Below, piece after piece: positions 47,136 to 56,816 of a stretch of DNA of 64,000 nt. The DNA comes from Nitrosospira sp. NpAV. Its GTDB lineage: Bacteria > Pseudomonadota > Gammaproteobacteria > Burkholderiales > Nitrosomonadaceae. The notes below the pieces were generated by a model. The model saw nothing but the letters and a program-made list of their open reading frames with translations. It was not told the DNA's origin and did not search any database. The DNA is taken from contig NZ_JXQM01000010.1 in the NCBI RefSeq assembly GCF_000832065.1, forward strand, positions 107,729-171,728, given 5' to 3'. Position 1 is the stretch's first letter; each line of letters opens with the position of its first letter. The position numbers were made by a program, and so were the translations under genes.

Positions 47136-48599
47136 CTAACCTCTTTCCCTATGCTTGACTCTTACGCGATAAATCAGTGTGGTCTTACCATCCGCGGGGA
47201 CTGATATCTTCCATTCCGCAATCCCGGAAGCCGCCTTGGTATGAGGCTGCGATTCCGATATCATGGTCCAATCACCCGGTACCGGTTCCCGCACGATCAC
47301 AGTAACCGCTTCTTTCTTGGCATTCTTTAATACGATCTGATAAGCGGTTTCAAATATAGCGGCATGGCGCCCTTCCCCGCCCAGCCTCTGGAAATCCGTC
47401 TGCCTTTTGTCGGCTGTCACATCGAATGCATCACCCAGCTTCAAACGCACAGCCTCATTCCTGGGTGTATGATCAATCTGGTCTTCGCCCACAAACTGGG
47501 CATTTCCCTGAGTATCTTTCTTGTAAACGCGGACTATTCCCTTGGGTAGCGGTACGCCCAAGCCTTCGCCCTTATTCTGGAATTCGACAAATACACCCAC
47601 CTTCAGCTTCTGGCCAATATCGCCGTACTGGCCGAAATAATAATAATTCGCCCCTATCATCAGAAATTCTTTCTTGACAGGCACATTGGTCGCAGACAGC
47701 AGCGCCACCTGCTTGGTTTGGTTTTCCGCTAATGTCGTGGGACGCTGTAATGTATACAGATGATACTCAAACAGTGATTCCTGTTTTATCTCCTCCGCCT
47801 CGGCCATCTTTGACGCCATTGCCATTACGTCGCGCGATAGGGGAGATGGCTTGCGTACCCGGTTCAAATCCCCGGCCACCAGTTGCAGCTTGGCATTCGG
47901 ATAAGCTGCTCCACTCTGATTGGTCAAAGTAACCCAGCCATTAAAATCAAGCTGATCATCACGCTCGTTCAGCTCTGCCACATAGTCTGCGTGCCATGAC
48001 AATCCAGCGGTCAAATAAGAAAGCTCAAGGTTCTGCTCGCCCGCAACAGGGTTAATGAGCGAGACGACCAGAGTCGGCTTATCGCGCAGGTTCCCCGGCA
48101 CACCGGAGAATGCCAGACGGCCCGGAATACCGGTTTCGATCCGATCACCAAATTTGAGTACGGTGCCGCCACTCGTGGCGAGTACAGTGGCCGTTTCCCT
48201 GGTTTCCGCCCCCGTAGCCGGATTGGTGCGAATGACCGTCACGTCCTTGCCAAGATATTTCTCCAGCAGCTTCTCAGGTGTCAGCAGATCAAAATCGAAA
48301 TTCTGCTCCTGCAGGCGGAACCCTGCGGGATAAGTAAGATTGCGTAATTGCGCCGTTTCGGGGCGCATCCGGGCGGAAACCTCCCGCCAGGCCAGTTTAT
48401 TGAAATCTCGTTCAAGCTTAACTTTACGTGCGTCCTTTACCAGTGCCAGATCGTCATTGTAAATCGTGACAGCCACCTCTTTTTGTTCCGCAGCGGTGGT
48501 CACCTTCTCATCTTCCTGACCTCCGGGCGCCGCAAAGCTATGGGAAGAAGCCATTATCAAGCTCGCTGCTATCATGTTTAATGTCAATATTCTCAGCAT
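47136..48599 (-). CDS. Secreted DUF4139 protein
   Basis: I chose ATG 48599, behind TCTGGAGGAAGA, over one at 48614. The 487-residue product has a signal peptide (about 1-23, cleaved after SFA). The rest is a DUF4139 protein of beta-rich character (VTIYNDDLALVKDARKV near the start, SYLTAGLSWHADYVAEL, and repeated NQSGAAY and VPLPKGIVRVY-like segments). The function of the family is not established. It overlaps the end of the glycosyltransferase fusion gene by seven bases on the same strand. Confidence 0.85.
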   Translation of the reverse strand: MLRILTLNMIAASLIMASSHSFAAPGGQEDEKVTTAAEQKEVAVTIYNDDLALVKDARKVKLERDFNKLAWREVSARMRPETAQLRNLTYPAGFRLQEQNFDFDLLTPEKLLEKYLGKDVTVIRTNPATGAETRETATVLATSGGTVLKFGDRIETGIPGRLAFSGVPGNLRDKPTLVVSLINPVAGEQNLELSYLTAGLSWHADYVAELNERDDQLDFNGWVTLTNQSGAAYPNAKLQLVAGDLNRVRKPSPLSRDVMAMASKMAEAEEIKQESLFEYHLYTLQRPTTLAENQTKQVALLSATNVPVKKEFLMIGANYYYFGQYGDIGQKLKVGVFVEFQNKGEGLGVPLPKGIVRVYKKDTQGNAQFVGEDQIDHTPRNEAVRLKLGDAFDVTADKRQTDFQRLGGEGRHAAIFETAYQIVLKNAKKEAVTVIVREPVPGDWTMISESQPHTKAASGIAEWKISVPADGKTTLIYRVRVKHRERG

Positions 48600-51286
48600 T
48601 CTTCCTCCAGACATGGTTGATTCGTTTGGCCCAGGTAACCCTGCGCAAGGCGGTAATAGATTTTGCGCAGCGGCTTACCTTCCCGGAAGATCATCCGCTC
48701 GAGTATCGGACCAGGTTGCACCAGCATCGGACTAATCTCGTGGCCTTGCCGGTTGCGCTCCAGCTCCTTGGGCACCATACCCACCAGAATGATCGGCCGA
48801 TCCGTCGGTGGATCCGGTGGATACCAGAAATCATACATGGCAGCCTTGTCGCCGAACAGATTTCGCGAGCGTATATCCATCGGCTCGCCGTTCTCGCTCT
48901 TGTTGTAAAAAGCCAGCGAAGTGGCCACCGACCAGCGGCTCATGCCTACCACAATCGGCTTCTGCCCGGTTTGTTGTTGAACCGCTCCCACAATCTGCTC
49001 GACTTCATGGGTTGCTTCACGCCAGAAATAATGTTCGCTAAAACCCACGTAGGGTATGCCGGGAATACCGAGCACCACATAATGCAGCGCGAATGCATAG
49101 AGAAAAAGGAAAACCGCGATGGTAGGCCTCCAGGCCGCCAGCACACGGCGGGCAGTGGTGCGTAGCGCCGCTCCCTGGCCCATCATCCACGCCATTGTCG
49201 GTAGTAGCGCCAGCCATACCGGACCGGTCCAATGAAATTTGGGCGCGCCGAACAGGCTCAAGCAAAAAAATACCGCCAGCGGTACGCCGGTGAATACTCT
49301 AACAAACAGGCGGCGCCTGGCCGCACAGGAACCGGTGCGATCATCGCCTCCCCGCCACAGCGCCATGGCTGCAGCCACCAGTCCTACCGGGGTCAGCATC
49401 AGCAGCATGTGAAGGAACAACCAATGCAAAGAGAATTTATTGCCTATTCCAGTGGCGCGTTCGGACTGGAACAGAATCGAGACCCAATTATGTTCCATAT
49501 TCCAGATAATGACGGGCGAGAACATCAGCAGGGCGAGCATGGCTGCGAGGTATGGCTGCGGACGGCGCAGCCAATGGCGCGAGGCGGGATCCAGCATCAC
49601 GAACAGCAATGCCGCCGGCCCTAGCAGGCCCAGCGTATACTTGGACAGTATACCCAGGCCGAAAGCAACACCCAGGCCCAGCCAGCCCCGGTTACCATCC
49701 CCCAGAAGCACTCGTTCCATATAGTATAAGGTAGCGGCCCATGCGGCCATCAGAGGTGCATCCGCTGTCATTAATATGCCCGGGACAAAGCCGAACGGCA
49801 GTATGGCCAATAGCAGTACCGCGCGCATAGCGGTCGTTTTATCGTACAGGTTATACGCCAACGCGTATAAATAACCCATGGCGATCAGGCCGCAGATGAA
49901 GGCCCCGATCCTGACACCGAACTCGTTATCACCGGCGACGGCGGTACCCAGCCAGATCAGCCATGCCACCATGGGCGGGTGATCCAGAAAACTCAAATCC
50001 ATGTGCTGTGCATAATTCCAGTAGTAGGCCTCATCTGGAATCAGTTGTGCCTGGCCTAGGTAGATCAGGCGCAGCAGTATGGCAAAGGCGACAATGCCGA
50101 GCGAGACGACCCGCCAGCGCATATCCGCCGAGGTAGGGTTTTGCGTGACAGGGAATACATGGAAGGCGGTACCGAGATAATTGATGGCCGCCGTGGCCGC
50201 GACAGCGGGAAAAATGGCCAGCATGGGGGGCATATGCCAGCCATAGACCAGCAATGCCAGAACTCCGCCGCGCATCAGCAAGGCGAACAACCCCACCGTG
50301 AGGAAGCGGCCAAAATGAGGCCATCGAGGATAGTCTGCGTGGAGCGAGCGGAAGGCCCATTTCGAGTTGAGCGAATAGTTCACTGCGGCGGCGGCAAAGA
50401 AACTCACTATATGTGCCAGCGCGAGACCGGCGCCGCGGTTCATGAGCCACTGGAACAGCAGGATGTCGATAGCGATACCCAGCAACCCCACCGCCGCAAA
50501 CCGGCCGGCGCTGCCGAAGGAAACCGTGCCGCCGGCCAGCGTCATCAGGCGTTGCAGATACATCCATTGATGATGGAACGACAGCTTGGAAGTACCGTGG
50601 GTGCGATCACGAAAAGAGATGGGCACTTCCACGACGCTGAGTTTGCCCTGGCCGGCCACGAGCAGTTCGAGCAGTATCTTGCATCCGCATGCATGCTCGG
50701 CGATAGTCGCCGCCAGTTCCCGGCGAAAGGCAAAGAATCCGGAGGTTGTGTCGCTCACATCGCCGAGAGGGCGGGCAATCCAGTCGCCCAGGCGCGACAG
50801 CCATTGACGATGCAGTGGCCATCCCTCGGTGCCACTACCCGGGACATGGCGGCTGCCAATGGCTACGTCGTGGCTTCCATCCAGCACCGGCGCCACTACG
50901 GCGGGCAACTGCTCGGGCGAGTGGCTCAAGTCTGCATCCATTATGACGATGACCTCGCCGCGCGCCAGCGCCACGCCGGCCAGAATCGAGCCTGTCAGAT
51001 CCGACTTTTCCCGACGCACAACCAGTCTCACGTTCGAGCGTCCTTCCCAGGCGCGTACCTTGTCGGACGTCCCATCGTGCGAACCATCGTCAACAAAAAT
51101 GACTTCAAAACTATCCGCCAGATCCAAAGCAAACAGGCGAGTCAATAAAGGATCGATATTATCTGCTTCGTTAAGCGTGGGAACCACCACGGAGAATCGT
51201 ACAGTGCTGGCTATAGCTGCGTTGGACAGGCTAGATGACGTTGACGAGAGAGGATGTAAAGATAGAAAATGAGTTGTATCCGGCAA
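48593..51286 (-). CDS. Three-part fusion: GT2, GtrA-like and ArnT/PMT-like glycosyltransferase
   Basis: The 897-residue protein has three parts. A polyprenyl-phosphate glycosyltransferase (about 30-255) has VVVPTLNEADNI, VDDGSHDGTSD and MDADLSHSPEQ. A GtrA-like four-helix membrane domain (about 258-378) has GRFAAVGLLGI and AAAVNYSLNSKWAF. A large ArnT/PMT-like domain (about 390-760) has PDEAYYWNYAQHMDLSFLDHPP, whose acidic residues match the catalytic DE of PMT enzymes, and many helices. One chain could load a sugar on a lipid carrier, flip it and transfer it. Acceptor is unknown. It lies upstream of DUF4139 on one transcript. Confidence 0.92.
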   Translation of the reverse strand: MPDTTHFLSLHPLSSTSSSLSNAAIASTVRFSVVVPTLNEADNIDPLLTRLFALDLADSFEVIFVDDGSHDGTSDKVRAWEGRSNVRLVVRREKSDLTGSILAGVALARGEVIVIMDADLSHSPEQLPAVVAPVLDGSHDVAIGSRHVPGSGTEGWPLHRQWLSRLGDWIARPLGDVSDTTSGFFAFRRELAATIAEHACGCKILLELLVAGQGKLSVVEVPISFRDRTHGTSKLSFHHQWMYLQRLMTLAGGTVSFGSAGRFAAVGLLGIAIDILLFQWLMNRGAGLALAHIVSFFAAAAVNYSLNSKWAFRSLHADYPRWPHFGRFLTVGLFALLMRGGVLALLVYGWHMPPMLAIFPAVAATAAINYLGTAFHVFPVTQNPTSADMRWRVVSLGIVAFAILLRLIYLGQAQLIPDEAYYWNYAQHMDLSFLDHPPMVAWLIWLGTAVAGDNEFGVRIGAFICGLIAMGYLYALAYNLYDKTTAMRAVLLLAILPFGFVPGILMTADAPLMAAWAATLYYMERVLLGDGNRGWLGLGVAFGLGILSKYTLGLLGPAALLFVMLDPASRHWLRRPQPYLAAMLALLMFSPVIIWNMEHNWVSILFQSERATGIGNKFSLHWLFLHMLLMLTPVGLVAAAMALWRGGDDRTGSCAARRRLFVRVFTGVPLAVFFCLSLFGAPKFHWTGPVWLALLPTMAWMMGQGAALRTTARRVLAAWRPTIAVFLFLYAFALHYVVLGIPGIPYVGFSEHYFWREATHEVEQIVGAVQQQTGQKPIVVGMSRWSVATSLAFYNKSENGEPMDIRSRNLFGDKAAMYDFWYPPDPPTDRPIILVGMVPKELERNRQGHEISPMLVQPGPILERMIFREGKPLRKIYYRLAQGYLGQTNQPCLEEEC

Positions 51287-51670
51287 TTTTATTAAAATGG
51301 ATTTAGATAATGATTACGACGGGGATGTTTCTCGTTTTTTAACAACAGATCGAACCGCATGTTCCAAAAGCCCGATATTAAGTTATCAATCGAAGGGTAG
51401 CACAATTCTTCAATCGGGGTGCGGCTGAGAATACTGATGGACAGGATTATACGGAGACTTTGTAAAGGGTTTGTGATTGATAACGCAAACTATCCGGTAC
51501 AGTTGATTCGCATAAATTCTCTCCAGTGGCCGGATCTTCCCAATGTGCCTCACACATAGAAAAATGACATTGGACGGCAATTTTGAATATCCAGAGCTGC
51601 CCATATTTCGCTATGGTGTGCTAGTATAAGAATGGATTTAATTTAATTTAATCTACTTTAGGGAGGTTCC
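51287..51670. other. 384-bp divergent intergenic region
   Basis: It should carry promoters for the glycosyltransferase fusion and for the TIGR04073 gene. Near 51624-51632 the sequence TAGTATAAG is -10-like, and the last 30 bases are AT-rich. No gene or strong structure was seen. Confidence 0.35.
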
Positions 51671-52036
51671 ATGAAAAATATGTTGAAACCATTGCTGGTG
51701 ATATCCGCGCTATTCTTCTTCTCATCCCAGGCGGCAATGGCTGCAAGTTATCCAGAGAAAGTAGGTGACAAACTTGCGCACGGCCTTGCCAATACAGTCA
51801 CCGGTATTGGGGAAATTCCCAAGAACATAATAATAAACAGCAATCAGAAAGGCCCTGCGTATGGGATCCCGGTTGGATTTCTGACGGGTATTGTACATGG
51901 GATTGGACGTACATTAACCGGAGCGGTAGACCTGGTTACATTTGTCATTCCCACCAAACCCATAATTTATCCAGACTATATCTGGAAAGATTTCGATAAG
52001 GAAACGCATTACCACCCTGACTGGAAATTGCAATAA
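51671..52036 (+). CDS. Exosortase-associated protein, TIGR04073 family
   Basis: The 121-residue protein has a signal peptide (about 1-24, cleaved after AMA). The mature part has the family pattern of two glycine-rich hydrophobic stretches (KLAHGLANTVTGIGEIPKN and GILTGIVHGIGRTL-type) followed by GAVDLVTFVIPTKP. The family occurs in genomes with exosortase and PEP-CTERM proteins, two of which lie at 55-57 kb. GGGAGG precedes the ATG, and a terminator follows. Its biochemical role is unknown. Confidence 0.85.
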   Translation: MKNMLKPLLVISALFFFSSQAAMAASYPEKVGDKLAHGLANTVTGIGEIPKNIIINSNQKGPAYGIPVGFLTGIVHGIGRTLTGAVDLVTFVIPTKPIIYPDYIWKDFDKETHYHPDWKLQ

Positions 52037-52075
52037 CCCACCAGGGGGAGTGCGGGCTCGCCTGCTTAATTTCAT

Positions 52076-52105
52076 AAAAAGGGAGCCTTACGGCTCCCTT
52101 TTTTT
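52076..52105 (+). terminator. Intrinsic terminator after the TIGR04073 gene
   Basis: GGGAGCC, a TTAC loop and GGCTCCC form a perfect 7-bp stem, preceded by five A and followed by seven T. It can work in both directions. Confidence 0.85.
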
Positions 52106-52144
52106 GCATCGATACCGTGTCTTGCATGGTAGAACTGTGTGGCA

Positions 52145-53215
52145 ATGGAACGTAATATTCTTGCATACCGTCCCAGTGACCTAACCGCTCGTTGGGCGCA
52201 ACGGGTGATTAACAATCACTATTCCAATGTAATTGTGTCGAATGTTGCCATCGTTTCTGTCCATGTGGGTACCACAACGCGAATCCGTCTCTCAGTTGAA
52301 CACAATGGACCGGAAAACCTCCCCAAACAATGGTTTGTAAAGTTGCCATCACTAGCCTGGCGCGCGAGGATGATTACCGCTTTACCGAGGCTGTTGCATA
52401 CCGAGGTGCGTTTTTATAATGAGGCAGCCCAAACCGTGCCTGTCGCCGTACCGGGAATCCTGGCGGCGCAAAGCAAACCTGGCAGGGGGGCAATACTGGT
52501 ACTTACCGATATCACGGAGTCTGGCGGAATTGCCGGCAATCCGGACGACACCCTGACGGTGGAACAAGCTGAGCTGGTGGTTAAGCAACTCGCCCGCTTT
52601 CATGCCCACTTCTGGGATAAGGCGGATCTCGCAAGAACCTATTACTGGCTGGCCGGTCCCGTCCGCCGCCTCGAAGACTATTTGGGCACAGCGCTGGCGG
52701 TACCGTTGATGAAACGTGGATTACGTCAAGCGGGTAAACTCATACCTCCGCCTCTCCATGCGCCGGCTGTTCACTATGCGCGGCATCGCCGCCGAGTAAT
52801 GCATTTTCTTTCGAATACATCCCAGACACTGGTTCATCACGATTGCCACCCCGGTAACCTGTTCTGGAGCCAATCTCAACCTGGCCTCCTTGATTGGCAA
52901 CTCGTCCGCATTGGCGAAGGAATCGGCGATATTGCCTATTTCCTGGCTACCGCACTCGACCCCAAGATCAGGCGGCTGCATGAAGCAAATCTATTGGCAA
53001 TGTATGTGAAAGCACTTTGGGATCACGGAATCACAGGCATCGACCCCCGAAATCTTCTGCAGAGATATCGCGCCCACCTTACGTACCCTTTCGAAGCGAT
53101 GGTGGTATCCCTTGCAGTCGGTGGGATGATGAAGTTGGAAAGCAATCATGAACTCATCCGCCGAACCGCCGCCGCTGTCGAAGATCTCGATGCCTTTTCC
53201 GCTATTCCGATATGA
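52145..53215 (+). CDS. Phosphotransferase of the aminoglycoside/choline kinase fold
   Basis: The protein has about 356 residues from the ATG at 52145; a GTG at 52139 adds two. The kinase-like fold is shown by the catalytic loop VHHDCHPGNLFW near 234 (H-x-D-x4-N) and the metal-binding GLLDWQ near 252. An N-terminal lobe has WFVKLPS with a probable ATP-lysine. Similar proteins phosphorylate small alcohols or sugars; substrate cannot be named. It stands alone after a terminator. Confidence 0.82.
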   Translation: MERNILAYRPSDLTARWAQRVINNHYSNVIVSNVAIVSVHVGTTTRIRLSVEHNGPENLPKQWFVKLPSLAWRARMITALPRLLHTEVRFYNEAAQTVPVAVPGILAAQSKPGRGAILVLTDITESGGIAGNPDDTLTVEQAELVVKQLARFHAHFWDKADLARTYYWLAGPVRRLEDYLGTALAVPLMKRGLRQAGKLIPPPLHAPAVHYARHRRRVMHFLSNTSQTLVHHDCHPGNLFWSQSQPGLLDWQLVRIGEGIGDIAYFLATALDPKIRRLHEANLLAMYVKALWDHGITGIDPRNLLQRYRAHLTYPFEAMVVSLAVGGMMKLESNHELIRRTAAAVEDLDAFSAIPI

Positions 53216-53324
53216 TATATTTCTTTCCAGGCCAAACAATTCAGGCAACCTGCCGGACTTAGAGAATCAAAGTCGAAAAGCGCGATTAGGCGAGAATAGA
53301 TTTTTCAATTCATGAAGCATCCAG

Positions 53325-53756
53325 CTAGTATCCTTGGCCGCCCATGCCTGAGCCCGGATTATTCATACCAGGGTTGACCATTCCGGGATTGCTGATTCCA
53401 GGAGAAGAAGACTGACCGCTGAATTTTTCCCTTCCTGCGGCCGCCTCCGCATTGATCTTCTGGGATGCCTCACGATATCGCGTTTGTTGGGCATTCGCGG
53501 AATTTGCTATAGCCGCAGTGTCGGCATTGGCTTCCTTGATCATGCACTCGTCGTAAGACTGAACCTGTTTCTGCCACTCGTTCACCGCCGAGATACTCTT
53601 ATTAATGGCATCGACATTGCTTGAATCAACGGCTGGCGCTTCAGATAGCGTGCCACATCCGCTTGGTGACCAGTTTCCGTCATTCAAGGTACCGGCATTC
53701 GCAGCAAACACGACGGTAAGCAGGGCAGGAGCAACAAGAAGGGCAATTCGCTTCAT
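53325..53756 (-). CDS. Small secreted protein with Asn-Pro-Gly-Met repeats
   Basis: The 143-residue protein has a signal peptide (about 1-21, cleaved after ANA). A middle helical part rich in Ala, Asn and Gln carries two cysteines (SGCGT, DECMI) that may form a disulfide. The C-terminus repeats NPGM units (ISNPGMVNPGMNNPGSG). GAGGAAG precedes the start. No family was recognised. It may be a periplasmic or surface protein. Confidence 0.7.
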   Translation of the reverse strand: MKRIALLVAPALLTVVFAANAGTLNDGNWSPSGCGTLSEAPAVDSSNVDAINKSISAVNEWQKQVQSYDECMIKEANADTAAIANSANAQQTRYREASQKINAEAAAGREKFSGQSSSPGISNPGMVNPGMNNPGSGMGGQGY

Positions 53757-54263
53757 GGTATATCTTCCTCTATCGATTTGTAGATTATAAAAATAACAAT
53801 TTCTCGGAACGTATTCCGCATTATTACTTTGTTACCCTGCTCCTTCGATATACTGGCAGCTGGATCTTTTAAAATCGCTGAACAGCGTACTACGTCCGCA
53901 ACCGGGTGTCGAGAGGTCGGTTGCGATTTTCCAATATGATGGCTGAACGCGCACGCTGCGCGTTTTGCCGCAAATTGCGCTAAACTGTAACAATTCGAAC
54001 TGGATTACTGTTTAATTTGTGATTCGATCAAGAATCGTTTCAGGAAACTCATTTGTCAAATTTGAGACTATGATTTGCAGAGAAGTTTTGCGCTACTTGA
54101 CTCTCATCGTTTGGGTAAATACGCTGCGGGGTGGGGTACACGGTTTTTGCGGCACAGGGCACGTTGGTCGCAACGCCTTGGAATGGAATGGCCATTCCAC
54201 GTTGCGCCTTGATGTATATCCCAAAACCGCGCACTTCACGCTGTCCAACTACCGGATAGAATA
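53757..54263. other. 507-bp region with an uncertain ORF and a 16-bp palindrome
   Basis: TGGAATGGCCATTCCA (54184-54199) is a perfect palindrome. A 81-codon plus-strand frame (54019-54264, start GTG) ends in TAATG, overlapping the next start by one base, which suggests coupling; its sequence has no known match and no ribosome-binding site was seen, so it was not listed as a gene. The remainder is empty. Confidence 0.35.
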
Positions 54264-54923
54264 ATGACGGATACACTCAGGAGCAGGCTTGAAATAATTG
54301 ATGCTGATTGTGAAAGCGCAATGAGAATTGAACTCGATAAGCTGTACGATAACGCATATTACGACGGCACGAAATTTCACATCCCTTCTCCCCAGGCGGT
54401 CGAGGCTATCTGGCTCAAGCTTATCGCCAGAAAGGAACAAGAGTTTATTCAGGAACTGGCATCGGCCCTAAAATCGCGAACCGCTATCCTGAGCAAGAAT
54501 GAGGCATCCACCGTTGAGGGAATGATCGATGAAATATTTGCGGATGATCGATACCTGGAGCGGATGCAGGATTTTTATCGGGAGATGACAAAAAAAGCAC
54601 TGATTCATGAATCCTCTTTCGATATGGATACCAAGCGACTGGAACTTCTCGATTCTACGTACCGCATGGGTGCCACCAACGCGCTCCGCAAAGCACGACG
54701 TAATATCCTCGCGGAATTAGAACCCTACACGCAGCCCGGCGCGCCGGACGATCCTGGATTTTTATCCCAATGGCGGCACTATTCCAATCTAAGTCCATTG
54801 AGATCCATCACTACAGTCGTTCTGCTAAGCTTAACGTCCTATCTAATTGCCGCTATCATCACAAGCGAGACATTCCAAGGATTGCTGGAACGTTTTGGCT
54901 GGTCTGCCGGAACCGGTTTGTAA
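54264..54923 (+). CDS. Unknown tail-anchored-like protein
   Basis: The 219-residue protein is mostly charged helix with no signal peptide (MRIELDKLYDNAYYDG, FIQELASALKSR, VEGMIDEIFADDRYLERMQ). One membrane segment lies near the C-terminus (about 182-201), leaving about 18 residues beyond. This suggests an inner-membrane protein with its bulk in the cytoplasm. I do not recognise a family. Its ATG overlaps the stop of a doubtful upstream frame (TAATG). Confidence 0.65.
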   Translation: MTDTLRSRLEIIDADCESAMRIELDKLYDNAYYDGTKFHIPSPQAVEAIWLKLIARKEQEFIQELASALKSRTAILSKNEASTVEGMIDEIFADDRYLERMQDFYREMTKKALIHESSFDMDTKRLELLDSTYRMGATNALRKARRNILAELEPYTQPGAPDDPGFLSQWRHYSNLSPLRSITTVVLLSLTSYLIAAIITSETFQGLLERFGWSAGTGL

Positions 54924-55160
54924 AGCCTGCGGTAACTTTGATGCAGCGTTGGCACGCTGACATGGTCACGGTTTAGCGCCGTTCACTAGAGGATAAGTCC
55001 GTATCCGTCGTCTTGGCTTTTCGCGTCGATATGCCAGAAGCAAGTGCGCTATCAGCACTAGCAGGTATGACGGGTCTGTTCCGGTACCAACATCGTCATA
55101 CAAACAACCCGCCGGGCAAGATATCTGGCAGGCTGTTCGGAAAGCTTCAGTTTGATTGGG

Positions 55161-55871
55161 TCAGCTACTTTTGCGTTTACGTTGCGCACCGAGACCGAGC
55201 AGTCCAACACCCATAAGCGCGAGCGTAGCGGGTTCTGGAACGGAATTTTGCGGAAGTTCTGCAGGGGGGTTACCGGTTTCGGCGCTCCCGACATATTTTA
55301 CAGAATTGCTGCCACCCGATCCGGCGCCAACTTGCTGAACATGCACCATCGCCAGGGAAGAGGGACCGCTGCCTGAAACGGAACCAATAAAATCGTTTAT
55401 CTGGACATTGCTGATTGTCCACGTAGTGACTTCACCATCCAGAAACCGTTGGGAAGCCTTTGTAGGAAAATCCAGCTCCAAATAAAAATCGTAACCTGCA
55501 TTCTTACCCGGCGGATTTATGTCGAAATCACTCGCGACGATTGATTGGGTCCCTCCAAAATTCGAGAATGAAGCGCCACTGAGGGCCGTGGCTCCACCGT
55601 AGGAAAAAAGAAGTTGAGATATAAAGGCATCATCCCCGATTCCGCCCGAAAGATTATTCACCGAATTGACAAAACTGAAGTCTACATTCGATCCATTCTG
55701 AGTCAGGGTCAGGGTAGCGACTGTGGCATTACCCGACACCGTGCTACCCGTCACATACGTATTAATGTCAATCGATAGTGCTGAGGCTGATAAAGGTGCA
55801 GCCATAATTCCAAGCCCTATCAGCATGCTCGCAGTAAGTTTTTTATCTGTCGCAATCCGGTTAAATTTCAT
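55161..55871 (-). CDS. PEP-CTERM sorting domain protein
   Basis: The 236-residue protein has a signal peptide (about 1-31, cleaved near ASA) and a beta-rich middle with many Ser, Thr, Asn and Gly. It ends with a PEP-CTERM tail: VPEPATLALMG, a hydrophobic helix and the basic QRKRKSS. Such tails are recognised by exosortase and the proteins are exported to the surface or matrix. The exosortase gene is not in the window. GAGGGAG precedes the ATG. Confidence 0.92.
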   Translation of the reverse strand: MKFNRIATDKKLTASMLIGLGIMAAPLSASALSIDINTYVTGSTVSGNATVATLTLTQNGSNVDFSFVNSVNNLSGGIGDDAFISQLLFSYGGATALSGASFSNFGGTQSIVASDFDINPPGKNAGYDFYLELDFPTKASQRFLDGEVTTWTISNVQINDFIGSVSGSGPSSLAMVHVQQVGAGSGGSNSVKYVGSAETGNPPAELPQNSVPEPATLALMGVGLLGLGAQRKRKSS

Positions 55872-56165
55872 GACTCCCTCAATAGATTAAAAGTTGAATT
55901 TTTGCTTTTATTCCGTTTACAATAAACAATTAAAGCAATTACCATGCCATGTTTCAATATATTGATTATTAATAAAATATCTATACAGTACAAAAAAATG
56001 TAAATTCTATCGTCATCACTCTGTTTTTATTTGCTTCGACAATAAATACTATGGCCGGGATGCCACAGTGCCGTAACGCCCTTAACAGAAAAAGGGGGAT
56101 ATAAGATTTAGCAAAAACAAACCCCGCCACAAGGACGGGGTATATAAAAACGACAGATAACCAGG
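55872..56165. other. Intergenic region between two PEP-CTERM genes
   Basis: It contains the terminator of the upstream PEP-CTERM gene (56113-56140) and an AT-rich stretch (55900-56030) that is likely to hold the promoter of the downstream one. No gene was seen. Confidence 0.4.
56113..56140 (-). terminator. Intrinsic terminator of the PEP-CTERM gene
   Basis: On the minus strand CCCCGTC, a CTTGT loop and GGCGGGG form a stem (one T-G pair) followed by TTTGTTTTTG. It lies 26 bases after the stop codon. Confidence 0.75.
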
Positions 56166-56816
56166 TTAGGTGCTTTGTTTGCCACGCCTGCGTTTTGCAA
56201 CAAAACCTATCAACCCAAGGCCTGCCAGTAACATGGCATAGGTTTCCGGTTCCGGAACGACACTGACGGGTGTTTGCGTCAGAGTGAAGGTATACGTGTT
56301 TCCTGCGCCTGGATCGAACATTTTCAAATTAAATCTTGCGTTCGCGGCCTCTCCGGCAGCCAATCCTTCGGTGAAATTCAGATCACGCGGACCGGTGTGG
56401 TGGAAAGACCCTGGTTGAGTCACAGAAGGCGAATCAAGCAGAAAACTCCCAAGTGTGGATGATTTGAAGTTGGTAAACACCACACCATTGCCCTTGGCAT
56501 CGGCTGGCTCAGTAATACTCCAATAAAAATTAGTAAACGGCGAGGAGGTATGGTTGATGATCAATCCCGTCACATCATAGGCACCCCCATTGCCCGTACC
56601 GTGCGCTATCGTAAACGTCAGCGTAATCGGGGCAGTACTGGAAAAGGCATTGGAAAAATCCAGCGTATTGGGATTAATGGAATTGCTGATAACAGCAAAT
56701 GACTCCAAGCCCGGCCCGCTTGCCGTGATACCGGTAATGATACCCGAGGCGGTTGCGGTGGAAACCGTTCCCGCTAATGCTAAAGCCGCCATAACAGATT
56801 TCGACAAAATATTCAT
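56166..56816 (-). CDS. PEP-CTERM sorting domain protein
   Basis: I chose ATG 56816, which starts a proper signal peptide (MNILSKSVMAALALAG, cleaved near TASG), over a distant in-frame start at 56963. The 216-residue product has a beta-rich body (ITLTFTIAHGTGNGGAY, ANARFNLKMFDPGAGN) and a PEP-CTERM tail with VPEPETYAMLLAG, a hydrophobic helix and AKRRRGK. It should be sorted by exosortase. GAGGG precedes the start. The two PEP-CTERM genes are co-oriented but separately terminated. Confidence 0.9.
   Translation of the reverse strand: MNILSKSVMAALALAGTVSTATASGIITGITASGPGLESFAVISNSINPNTLDFSNAFSSTAPITLTFTIAHGTGNGGAYDVTGLIINHTSSPFTNFYWSITEPADAKGNGVVFTNFKSSTLGSFLLDSPSVTQPGSFHHTGPRDLNFTEGLAAGEAANARFNLKMFDPGAGNTYTFTLTQTPVSVVPEPETYAMLLAGLGLIGFVAKRRRGKQST

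Noticed and set aside
50141..51148. 335-codon plus-strand frame
   Set aside because: It is antisense to the glycosyltransferase fusion gene, which has clear family motifs.
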